Shown here piece after piece: positions 1-8,200 of a stretch of 20,233 bases of DNA. The DNA is taken from positions 1 through 20,233 of the IMG/VR virus record IMGVR_UViG_3300034101_004661; one strand, given 5' to 3'. Source of the stretch: a virus. The notes beneath the pieces are model-generated. The model had not been told where the DNA came from, searched no databases, and saw nothing but the letters and a program-made list of their open reading frames with translations. A program made the position numbers and the translations under genes. Position 1 is the first letter of the stretch, and each line of letters opens with the position of its first letter.

Positions 1-355
1 CAAATTTACATTGATAATGCATTTCATAGTATGTGAGTTCTTTTTTTGTTTTACATGGTTTGAGTATTAGACACTCAAAAAACTCTGATCCTAGTTCATT
101 AACATCAGTTAATAATTCTTTAGATGAGCCCCAATATGTTTTCCAATCGCTTTCAACACGAACAATTTCATGTGTTGGTTTACGACCTGGAGTGACTGGT
201 AATTCAGCTAGTTGTTTTTTGGTTAGTTTTTTCTTTTTGTTGTACCAAAAATACTTTTTACCAATGTAAAATTTACTATTAGCTAAGTTTGTAATTTTAT
301 AAACAAAACCAATATAATCTTCGGGGTCTAATTTATCCCAATAATTCCATTTCAT
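1..355 (-). CDS. GIY-YIG family nuclease, C-terminus cut by window edge
   Basis: Reading the minus strand from the ATG at 355 gives 118 open codons running off the left edge. The protein starts MKWNYWDKLDPEDYIG. The GIY-like half is GFVYKI (residues 16-21) and the YIG half is FYIGKK (29-34). A W-x-TYWGSS block lies at 71-78, and a CKTKKELTYYE segment at 101-111 places Glu111 where the family has its metal-binding Glu. This layout is typical of the GIY-YIG nucleases, including free-standing Seg-like homing endonucleases, that are scattered through T4-like genomes. The first motif is GFVY rather than a clean GIY. The gene follows the 601-aa fibre gene by 22 nt on the same strand and carries the ATATTTATA leader motif. 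Whether it is a homing enzyme or another phage nuclease cannot be decided from the visible part. Confidence 0.82.
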   Translation of the reverse strand, partial: MKWNYWDKLDPEDYIGFVYKITNLANSKFYIGKKYFWYNKKKKLTKKQLAELPVTPGRKPTHEIVRVESDWKTYWGSSKELLTDVNELGSEFFECLILKPCKTKKELTYYEMHYQCKF

Positions 356-367
356 AACGTTATTTTA

Positions 368-375
368 TATAAATA
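368..375 (-). promoter_or_regulatory. TATTTATA leader motif before GIY-YIG gene
   Basis: The coding strand reads AATATTTATATAAAATAAC in the 22-nt gap between the 601-aa gene and the nuclease ATG, with the 8-mer ending 12 nt before the start. The same ATATTTATA core precedes three other genes here (5234, 11577 and 14984). It is the reverse complement of the T4 late-promoter core TATAAATA. It may be a promoter, an RNA-level signal, or an A/T-rich coincidence. Confidence 0.35.
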
Positions 376-377
376 TT

Positions 378-2183
378 TTAACAGGCGGTAGAACCATCCA
401 CTGTGATGTAAACATTTTGTGGACCTGATGATAAAACAGAATAGCTAAAGTCACAACCGAATCCACCTGGCCCATCAGGACAAACTGATGTACTTCCTGC
501 TACTGTAAATGTTGATGTGTTATTGAAATCAATTGTATCTCCAATTTCTAATCCACTAATTGCAAAACTATAAGTACAAGATGTGGTTGTCACTGGACCA
601 GCATTGATAAATGTTCCATTATTTATACTAAATTGTAAATTTCCCGTGGGTGCAGTAGTTTTATATTTTGTGTAAACAAGTACTTGATTCTCAACCGGTG
701 TGGATGTAGGTGTTGGTGTTGGTGTATTAGTAGGAGCAGGTGTTGGTGTTGGTGTATTTGATAGTACTGGAGTAGGTGTTGGCGTATCCGTTGGTAACGG
801 AGTTGGAGTTGGTGTGACAGTTGGCGCTGGAGATGTTGGAGTAGGTGTTGGTGTGTTAGTTGGTGAAGGTGTTGGAGTTGGTGTGATACAACTACAAGAC
901 GTGTTACCGTATACTACTGATGATATTGTTGCTCCTATACCTGTAACTGTTCCAAAATCAACACAATCGTTTATTACTTGTGGTCCTATTCCGTAAAAAC
1001 TTGAAACTGGTGTTCCACAGCAATTTATATATCCAACTGAACCTGCGACATCAACATCAAATGTAACTTGTGTTACACACTCAGGAGGTATTGGTGTACT
1101 TGTTGGAGTAGGTGTTGGTGTATCTGTTGGTAACGGAGTTGGGGTTGGTGTGTCTGTTGGTACTGGGGTTGGAGTTGGAGTATTAGTTGGTGCTCCAGTT
1201 GGAGTAGGGGTTGGTGTGTCAGTTGGTGGAGCAGTTGTTGGTGTTGGTGTAGGTGTAGATGTTGCTGTTGGTGTTGGAGTAGGGGTTGCTATTGAACAAG
1301 TAGCACATGATGTGAGTGCTTGATATGTTGTTGTATTAATTTTACCTGCTGATATATAACTACCAGAGCCATCTGTTAAGTATGTAGGTGACTGTGTTAT
1401 ACCTGTGAAGTTAACACTTGTGAAATTAGTTGATGTACAGAAAGTTGGGCCGTCTCCAGTAACACCTGTAACTGTTGTTCCTATTCCATTACAAATATCA
1501 ACTAATATTCCACCTTGTATTAAACTTCCACTAAATACTGTTAGTGTAGGAGTTGGAGTAGGGGTAGATGTTGGTGTTGGTGTGTTAGTAGGTGTTAATG
1601 TTGGAGTAGGAGTTGGTGTATCTGTTGGTGGTGGTGGAGTTGGAGTAGCAGTAGGTGTTGCTGTAGCAGTTGGTGTTGCTGTAGCAGTAGGTGTTGCTGT
1701 TGGTGTTGGTGTATTAGTAGCAGTTGGTGTTGGTGTTGGGGTTGGTGTAGCAGTTGGAGTTGGGGTAGGAGTAGCAGTTGGATAAAATCCATCAGTATAA
1801 TTCAAATCCCATTTAATCAAAAATGTTTGATCAGTATTTGATGAAATAGGAATTGGTTCAGCCATTTTAGCTACCGCTATTAAATCTTGAGCGTCATTAT
1901 ATAAACCTACTGTCGACACATAAGGTGAAAATTCTGAACCAGAAATAGATCCAGTAGCAAAATCTTTTAATATACCATAGCTATCCTCTGGTGTGATATA
2001 AACTACACTACCATTAACTGATGAACTAAATGGTGTCATAACACCTTGTGAACCTGATAATAATGTTGGGTTATATGATGTGTTAAATTCATAGTCCTTT
2101 ATAGTACATTTGATGAAAGTCTCATAAACAACATGGTTGTTTTTAAACTTAACATCGAAATTTGGTACTATAGTTCTAATCAT
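378..2183 (-). CDS. Pro-Thr-linked multi-module tail fibre/adhesin-like structural protein (601 aa)
   Basis: The protein has four globular parts joined by three Pro-Thr tracts. Residues 1 to about 133 form an N-terminal domain containing [18 protein letters not shown] and ending in LIKWDLNY; it resembles the C-terminus of the 344-aa protein encoded at 3507..4541. PT tracts lie at about 134-214, 297-367 and 432-495. Between them are module A (about 215-296, four Cys, ending TSCATC), module B (about 368-431, six Cys, ending NTSCSC) and C-terminal module C (about 496-601, four Cys). The N-terminal domain has only one Cys. The N-terminal similarity suggests docking in the baseplate, with the PT stretches as extended spacers carrying disulfide-stabilised tips; this is inference. 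No enzymatic motif is seen. The start ATG at 2183 is 20 nt after the 430-aa gene and has a weak AAGAG upstream. Confidence 0.8.
   Translation of the reverse strand: MIRTIVPNFDVKFKNNHVVYETFIKCTIKDYEFNTSYNPTLLSGSQGVMTPFSSSVNGSVVYITPEDSYGILKDFATGSISGSEFSPYVSTVGLYNDAQDLIAVAKMAEPIPISSNTDQTFLIKWDLNYTDGFYPTATPTPTPTATPTPTPTPTATNTPTPTATPTATATPTATATPTATPTPPPPTDTPTPTPTLTPTNTPTPTSTPTPTPTLTVFSGSLIQGGILVDICNGIGTTVTGVTGDGPTFCTSTNFTSVNFTGITQSPTYLTDGSGSYISAGKINTTTYQALTSCATCSIATPTPTPTATSTPTPTPTTAPPTDTPTPTPTGAPTNTPTPTPVPTDTPTPTPLPTDTPTPTPTSTPIPPECVTQVTFDVDVAGSVGYINCCGTPVSSFYGIGPQVINDCVDFGTVTGIGATISSVVYGNTSCSCITPTPTPSPTNTPTPTPTSPAPTVTPTPTPLPTDTPTPTPVLSNTPTPTPAPTNTPTPTPTSTPVENQVLVYTKYKTTAPTGNLQFSINNGTFINAGPVTTTSCTYSFAISGLEIGDTIDFNNTSTFTVAGSTSVCPDGPGGFGCDFSYSVLSSGPQNVYITVDGSTAC
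697..886 (-). repeat. Degenerate hexamer tandem repeat encoding Pro-Thr tract 3
   Basis: The plus strand shows runs of GGTGTTGGTGTTGGAGTA-type units, a degenerate 6-bp repeat. The coding strand reads as alternating Thr-Pro with occasional Asn, Ser, Ala, Val or Leu. Units differ at third positions. Gain or loss of a unit keeps the frame. Confidence 0.85.
1083..1291 (-). repeat. Degenerate hexamer tandem repeat encoding Pro-Thr tract 2
   Basis: Same 6-bp repeat class as at 697..886. It separates Cys-rich modules A and B of the 601-aa fibre protein and includes short PTDTPTPTP sub-repeats. Confidence 0.85.
1540..1782 (-). repeat. Degenerate hexamer tandem repeat encoding Pro-Thr tract 1
   Basis: This is the longest PT tract of the 601-aa protein (about 80 residues). 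It contains alternating TPTAT/TPTPT sub-repeats, visible on the plus strand as GTTGCTGTAGCAGTAGGT-like repeats. It joins the N-terminal domain to Cys-rich module A. Confidence 0.85.
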
Positions 2184-2203
2184 CTCTTATTATTTAATTT
2201 ATG

Positions 2204-3496
2204 TTATGGACAAGCTCCTAAAAAGCAATCTGTTTCTACTATAACTTGATCACCAATATTTACCACAACACCTGTGATTTGTGGGAATGGATTTGATGTG
2301 AAGTAAGTTACATATGTTGGTGTTCCGTTTATATAAACTCTTAACGCACCACAATTTCCTGTACCTGGTAAGTTAGTAGTCACATTAAGTTGAATTGTAT
2401 TTGAACCACCATAGTTTACACTACCTGGGTTTAACACACTTCCTTGCAATGTTGATGTTAATGGGAAGTTTGATGGTCCCGCTGATAATGATCCTATAAA
2501 GTTACCATTAATACCAGCATCATTAATTGATCCAAATCCACAGTTAGCATTTCTAATTGTCCAAATAGTTGGTGGAGGTGTTGGTGTTGGAGTAGGTGTA
2601 GGTGTTGGTGTAGGTGTTGGTGTATTAGTTGGGGTATTAGTTGGTGTTGGTGTTACTGTAGGAGTTGAAGTTGCTGTTGGTGTTGGTGTTATTGTTGGTG
2701 TTGGTGTTGGAGTGAAAGTATTAGTTGGTGTTGGCGTTACTGTAGGAGTAGCAGTATTAGTTGGTGTAGGGGTTGGAGTTGGTGTAGGGGTTGGAGTTGG
2801 TGTATTAGTAGCAGTAGGAGTAGGTGTTGGTGTTCCAGTTGGGGTTGGAGTTGGAGTAGGGGTTGGTGTTGGTGTAGGCATAAATCCATTAGGAATTATA
2901 CTTAATATGGCTATATTTTGCTCATAAAACACATTACCTACATATGAACTCTGAGATAATACTGTTCCAATAGAAGAACTAACATTACTACCGCTGTAAA
3001 ATAAGTTATAATTTCCATCATCATATATTTTATAATCAGCAGATGCGCTCACATATGATAATTCAAATGTTGTTGGTAAAATTTTATCACCAGTTAACTG
3101 ACGTGGAAAATTAATAGCGTAAATTAATGATCCATTTCCTGTTGGAAAATATCTTACAGTATCTAAATTACCTAAATTAACAATTCCTTCATTATAAGAA
3201 GATGTAGATAAGGTACCATCATTAAAGATAGTACCTTGCATTGAACTAGTATTCACATACCCTGGAAGAAATCTAGGGTAATAAGTAGCGTTTACCATGT
3301 CATAAACTAAACGATCATATTGACCGTTAGTTTCAAGTTCATTGTAGGGATCAAATAGCGAACTAGTAAACTTAACTCCTGCGTTTACAGTTATTTGATT
3401 GTCAGCTAAAGACCCAGACCTAATATCCCAGCTTTTGTTTGCTGTATAAGGTACTACAAAATAGTCTGATACGTTAATTCGTTTAAATGCTGACAT
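2204..3496 (-). CDS. Pro-Thr-linked tail fibre/structural protein (430 aa)
   Basis: The N-terminal domain (about 1-205, starting [17 protein letters not shown]) contains no cysteine and looks like a beta-rich virion protein. A Pro-Thr tract of about 100 residues (206-309) follows, then a C-terminal module (about 310-430) with four Cys ([22 protein letters not shown]). The C-terminal module has an IGDQV segment comparable to IGDTI in the last module of the neighbouring 601-aa protein, so the tips may be distantly related. The gene starts 10 nt after the 344-aa gene and ends 20 nt before the 601-aa gene. I infer a fibre or whisker-like appendage exposed on the virion. No enzymatic motif is visible. 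Confidence 0.78.
   Translation of the reverse strand: MSAFKRINVSDYFVVPYTANKSWDIRSGSLADNQITVNAGVKFTSSLFDPYNELETNGQYDRLVYDMVNATYYPRFLPGYVNTSSMQGTIFNDGTLSTSSYNEGIVNLGNLDTVRYFPTGNGSLIYAINFPRQLTGDKILPTTFELSYVSASADYKIYDDGNYNLFYSGSNVSSSIGTVLSQSSYVGNVFYEQNIAILSIIPNGFMPTPTPTPTPTPTPTGTPTPTPTATNTPTPTPTPTPTPTPTNTATPTVTPTPTNTFTPTPTPTITPTPTATSTPTVTPTPTNTPTNTPTPTPTPTPTPTPTPPPTIWTIRNANCGFGSINDAGINGNFIGSLSAGPSNFPLTSTLQGSVLNPGSVNYGGSNTIQLNVTTNLPGTGNCGALRVYINGTPTYVTYFTSNPFPQITGVVVNIGDQVIVETDCFLGACP
2569..2880 (-). repeat. Degenerate hexamer tandem repeat encoding the Pro-Thr tract of the 430-aa protein
   Basis: The plus strand carries about 50 units of GGTGTT/GGAGTA/GGGGTT type. The coding strand gives PTPTPT with interspersed Asn, Ala, Val, Ile and Phe. 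It is the longest uninterrupted repeat of the window and matches in kind the three tracts of the downstream gene. Confidence 0.87.
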
Positions 3497-3506
3497 TGGC
3501 GGAACA

Positions 3507-4541
3507 TTAGAAATCTAATTTAACTCTTAACAGTAATTCTTTAGTAAAATCTTTTACTAATGGTTTATTTAATTTTGCTACAGCAACTAAATCACCAGCT
3601 TCATTATACATACCAACAGTTGTAATGTATGTTTGTGGGTTGTAAATTAATGATGTGTATAATAAGTTACCATTTGAATCAATTACAGTTGGATTTGTTG
3701 TGTAATTATTCTCAGCATTTTTAACTCTTACAAAGAAATAACGTGATGAGATAGTTTCATAGTTTTGTAAACGGAAACCAGCTCCTGAATTTATTAATTC
3801 AAATATTTTTCTGTTATTATAGTTGTAAGATGGATTCGCTGAAGCTACTGTATTAGAGCTATCTTCATTCCAAGTTATATTCAAACCACCTAAAGCTCCA
3901 ACTGGGTTAGCTAAAGCACGTGGATTTAAGATGATTAAGCCTTCATCAGGAATCATAATACCATAAGAACCACTCACTGTGTAAGCTGAAGAATAAATAC
4001 TATCAAAAGATCCACTTAATAGTTGGTAAACACGAGATGTACCAATATAAGTAGCTGTTGATGTTACAGTTGAATCATCAGTTAATTTTAAAATACTACT
4101 ACCAGTAGCTAACGTTAAAGTTATTGAACCTGGGTTGAATGATTCTTTAAAACGAGCTCTATTAACAGATAAAACAATAATATCTTTTGATACATAGTTT
4201 GAAGTACCAAATGAGAATGAAGTATTTTCATCTCCATAGATCAATGTTCTAAATTGACCATAGATATCTCTTGTTGGAGTTTTATCAATAATAGATGGAT
4301 TAAAATAAGCTGAACCTGAACCACTTATATGTCCATAGGCTATAGAAAATTGAACTTCAGTATCTGTATTAGATGAACCAGTTTGGTAAACATCTAAATA
4401 AAATTTTCCTGGAGTTGAAGATTCTTGAATTGAACTTGAATAAAGAGCAGTTAATGTAGTCACATCTCCCGTCCACATTGGTGAAATGGAAGCGTCTGAA
4501 CTTATTACTGAATCATCAGAAGCAAAAGCTGTAAATGACAT
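3507..4541 (-). CDS. Virion structural protein, baseplate/fibre-associated (344 aa)
   Basis: This Ser/Thr/Tyr-rich, beta-rich protein has no signal peptide or membrane segment and no cysteine that I noticed. Central features are a [17 protein letters not shown] segment and [19 protein letters not shown] near the C-terminus. The last 45 residues contain [20 protein letters not shown] and end LLLRVKLDF. That terminal segment recurs in the N-terminal domain of the 601-aa protein at 378..2183. I recall this type of protein from baseplate-distal clusters of uncultured T4-like phages, but its exact role is not assigned. It follows the 222-aa gene by 7 nt and precedes the 430-aa gene by 10 nt. Confidence 0.75.
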   Translation of the reverse strand: MSFTAFASDDSVISSDASISPMWTGDVTTLTALYSSSIQESSTPGKFYLDVYQTGSSNTDTEVQFSIAYGHISGSGSAYFNPSIIDKTPTRDIYGQFRTLIYGDENTSFSFGTSNYVSKDIIVLSVNRARFKESFNPGSITLTLATGSSILKLTDDSTVTSTATYIGTSRVYQLLSGSFDSIYSSAYTVSGSYGIMIPDEGLIILNPRALANPVGALGGLNITWNEDSSNTVASANPSYNYNNRKIFELINSGAGFRLQNYETISSRYFFVRVKNAENNYTTNPTVIDSNGNLLYTSLIYNPQTYITTVGMYNEAGDLVAVAKLNKPLVKDFTKELLLRVKLDF

Positions 4542-4548
4542 ATATTAA

Positions 4549-5217
4549 TTAGGTTTTAATTATTGTTAAAGGTATAGTAATTCTAGCACCACTGTCTCTA
4601 CCAATACAAGTTAATGTAGTTGTAATAGTAGCTCCTGGTAGAGCTGAAGTACCGAACAATGTATTAATTGTTGTTGCAATTAAACTAAATGAAGTACCAA
4701 TTTGGCTTACTGATAAGCTAGCACCACTAGCATTAGGAACAGTTACATCAGTTGCTAAAGCAGTTGTGTCAACACCAGCGCCAGTAAATGTACTTAAGAA
4801 TCTTGAATCTCCCACAGTCATTAAATAACCTGATGGTTCAAATGTTGAAACAGCACCTAAGTAGTTTAATGTTTGAGGAGTGATAGTTAAAGCAGCTGAC
4901 TGACGTAATGTCACAGTTGTATAACCAAGATTTAATACTGGTAGTTTTGAAGTACCACGTGGTAAAGTTACTAACTTATATTTTAAGTTTTGTGTTTCAT
5001 CAGTGAACGCCTGTAATAAAGGCATTTTTTCAATTGCTTCACCAAAGAAAGCTGAACCAGATGGGTGATTAGGATTGTATAAAGTGTAATCAATCTCATC
5101 ATCAGCTAATGCAAATTGTGTAATCTGAAATGATCCGTCGTTACGAGCCATCAATTCGCGGCCCTTCTTTGTTAATACGGCGTCAATCGTTACTAATTGG
5201 TTGTTTAAAAATGACAT
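4549..5217 (-). CDS. Small virion structural protein (222 aa)
   Basis: The protein begins MSFLNNQLVTIDAVLTKKGR and continues ELMARNDGSFQITQFALADDEIDY. This opening is characteristic of structural proteins that recur in tail/baseplate clusters of T4-like phages from metagenomes; the family assignment is from memory. The C-terminal half is Ser/Thr/Ala-rich and beta-prone. A single Cys lies near the end (LTCIGRD). The start at 5217 is 26 nt after the 1622-aa gene, and the gap holds the ATATTTATA motif. It is likely a peripheral baseplate or fibre-connector protein; no enzymatic signature is seen. Confidence 0.75.
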   Translation of the reverse strand: MSFLNNQLVTIDAVLTKKGRELMARNDGSFQITQFALADDEIDYTLYNPNHPSGSAFFGEAIEKMPLLQAFTDETQNLKYKLVTLPRGTSKLPVLNLGYTTVTLRQSAALTITPQTLNYLGAVSTFEPSGYLMTVGDSRFLSTFTGAGVDTTALATDVTVPNASGASLSVSQIGTSFSLIATTINTLFGTSALPGATITTTLTCIGRDSGARITIPLTIIKT

Positions 5218-5233
5218 CTTTTAATGTGTTTTA

Positions 5234-5241
5234 TATAAATA
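5234..5241 (-). promoter_or_regulatory. TATTTATA leader motif before the 222-aa structural gene
   Basis: The coding strand of the 26-nt gap reads AATATATTTATATAAAACAC, then CATTAAAAG before the ATG. The 8-mer ends 16 nt before the start. It shares 14 nt (ATATTTATATAAAA) with the leader of the GIY-YIG gene at 355. It is a candidate promoter or other leader signal in a late operon. Confidence 0.38.
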
Positions 5242-5243
5242 TA

Positions 5244-8200
5244 TTATGGAATCAGAACTGTACTAAATATCTTACTCTTCAAGTCACTTACTATGTTAGC
5301 CATCTTAGCATCAATATCAGAAGCTAAATTAGTATTTTTAACAACTCCAGCTGATGTTTGACCATCACGTTTTTGGTAATCAATTACAATGTTTGTTTCA
5401 TCAGGTATTTTTCTACTGATGATGTATCGTTTAATACTACCTGTCAAATTATTAGCTGAGAATGATTGGATTGTACCTAAGTTAATATTTTTATTTAGTG
5501 AGAATGACATTGAATCATTAGTAGATGTTGGGGTATGAACACTAGTTATTTCATATTCTTCTAAAATTGAGAAACCTTGAGCTGATGATCCTGTGTTATA
5601 TAACCTAATTAAGTCACCAGGGTTTAAAATAAATGGATAATCAGCTTCACCATAAGTTGGTGAACTACCATCTACACCATTAAAATAAAATCCATCACTA
5701 GTGTAACTACCACTAACAACTCCATAATAAAATTCAGACATAACTTTTGGAGCTATTAATACATTTGATTGGCTAACATGTACTCTAAAATGTCCTTGAT
5801 CAACTGCTTCAAACGATGAACTTATAAAAGTATTATAAGTACTTGTTCCACCGGTTCCTGTTCCTCCGCCTGGTTGATAAGTTATTGGGCCAATACCAGA
5901 TGTTAGTACAGTTACAAATCCTATCTTTTGAGTGTCATAAGTGACTGAATTTTGAGTTTGTCCTTCTTGTCCATTTATAGGAACTTGAAATCCAGCAAAA
6001 TTAAAACTTGAACCACCATAATTATATTGTATAAGAACACCCACATTTATATTATCAACTAATGGCGCAGCTCCAATATATCTAACTGTAACTTGAAATA
6101 ATCTAAAATCAGTATTAGGATCTATTGTAGAGTTAAGTGTATAACTAAAATCACCTAACAAATAAGGAGGAATAGTTGATCCACCACTTTGTTGTGTTGT
6201 TACACTAATTAATTTAGATTTTACTAAATTATAAGTTAAAGCAGCTGAATCATTTCTTCTCCATAATACAGGAGAAAATTTAAATCCACCAGCAAATATA
6301 TGCTTATTACCATCTAACAACTGTTGTTTAGTTGGATTTTGATTATCAAATAAACCAATATTAATTGTGTCTTCAGTCTTGAAAATACTTTGTACTTGGT
6401 ATAAATTATATTTTTGATCTTCAGTTAATAACTCATAGTTACGTTTTGTTAACTCAGTTAATGAACCTGTTTCATCAATTAAATACTTAATGTAAACATT
6501 ACTACGTTCAGGCATTGATAATAAATCAGATCCTGAAGCTACTATTTCACTAAAGAAAGCAAATTGTCTTGTATTTTTATTAATAGCTGCTGTTTTACCA
6601 AATGTGGTATCACCATCTGAGAATACATTATATAATGTACTTGTTGTGGTTGAACCTTCATATCTTGGTCTTATATGACGTTGATATGTGTCTGTAAAAT
6701 CCTGGTATTGTAAGCTATGAGTTATTGGAGTAAGATTTTCTAATACTGTTAATGCTTTTCTTTTACTAGAAGTTTGATTTAACTCAACATTATTTAATAG
6801 TGGATTAAACTCAACATTCCATATTGATTGAGAGTATGAACTAGTTAAAATAGTATTATAACCAACAGCAAATGGATTAAAATTAGCTATATCAAAATCA
6901 TCATGTATAAAAATAGATGATGAAGGTAATTCACCTGTAAAGAAATCTCTAGCATCTGATGTTACAGTTGTTGGGCCAAGATTTGTTTTATAATTTATTT
7001 CATAAAGAGATTGACTATAATCACCACCATTACTAGCTGTAATAAATAAAGTATCAATAGAACCACTTTGATTATTATGTCTAGTTACTCGAGTATTTAT
7101 AACTTTAACACTTGGTCTTTCAAGTAAGTGTGGTTTAATAACAATACCTGAAGCTAAATTTGTTCTAGCTGGTGTGAAATCTTTAAGTGTTCTGAAAAGT
7201 GAATTGTGAAAATAACTAATTAGTTCTATAAAATCTTTATAGTTAAATTCATTAACATACTTTTTAAAATAGTCAGCTCTTAAAGTGTCTAGCTTATCAT
7301 ATCCTACTCCAGTTGGGTCACCTATAAATTCATCAATTGTATAAGTTGAACCTAATTGAGCGATAATGTCTTTATTTATTTCATCTTGAGGTGATAAACC
7401 AGCATCTAATAAGTGTATATCTTTTGATGTTGGAAGTATAGGTTGTAATTCAATACTCTTATTAGGTAATAATTGAGTACCATATAAACTATTACTCACA
7501 ATTCTGACTTTATCAGTTACTGGATTAGCATATCCAGAATTTGGAGTATCAGCGTAATATGTTTCTACAAATGAAACATAATTATTTTGATTAGAAAAAT
7601 TACTAAATGAAGCTGTCCATTTTTGAATTGTTTGATTTGGAGCTGTTGAAGCTACAGTTGTAGTTATACTATGGTTATAAGTGTATAAGTTATTTCCTAA
7701 AGTAAATCTAGTAGTTAAATCATTATAAGCTGATGAAGTGTAGTTACCTTCAAATGATTCAGGATTTAAAACATGAGAGTTAAATGCTGATTCAGATAAG
7801 TAGTTAGACCATAATCTTACTTCTTGAATTGAGCCACTAAATGGATAAGAACCACTACCAAAAGCAAGTGTTGTTCCATTAGTGTACCAAGAACTATTTT
7901 GAGTTGTTGTAGTTAAACTAGCACTTGCTACATGTCCTACTTCTCCCCAAACGTTATTTTTAATATAAACATTGTATGTTTGAGATGTGCTTACATCACC
8001 TATTCTTAGATCTGGATTTGTTCTTTGTACTAATACACTATACCAACTGTTTTCACCTGTTGATCCTGTCATAAACACAGGTACAGTAGGTGTTGTAACA
8101 GAAGTTGAACCTAAGTTAAATTGTAAATATCCAAATTTACCTACACTACCTGAGTATATAGAATTAGCTGAGCCAGTATTAGTATATAATAAATGTAAGT

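Noticed and set aside
33-269. Plus-strand open frame of 78 codons at the left end
   Set aside because: It lies antisense to the GIY-YIG gene, which has clear family motifs; the plus-strand peptide has no recognisable features.
700-996. Plus-strand Val-Gly repeat frame (elastin-like peptide)
   Set aside because: It is the complement of the TPTPTP coding repeat; GGTGTT units stay open in the antisense frame automatically. The same holds for the frames at 1405-1785 and 2712-2927.
1595-1792. Minus-strand Leu/Gln/His-rich frame
   Set aside because: Shifted reading of the same hexamer repeat inside the 601-aa gene; low complexity, no independent support.
697-2880. CRISPR-like or minisatellite array
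   Set aside because: There are no spacers of constant length between identical repeats; the units are degenerate codon repeats of Pro-Thr inside long coding frames.
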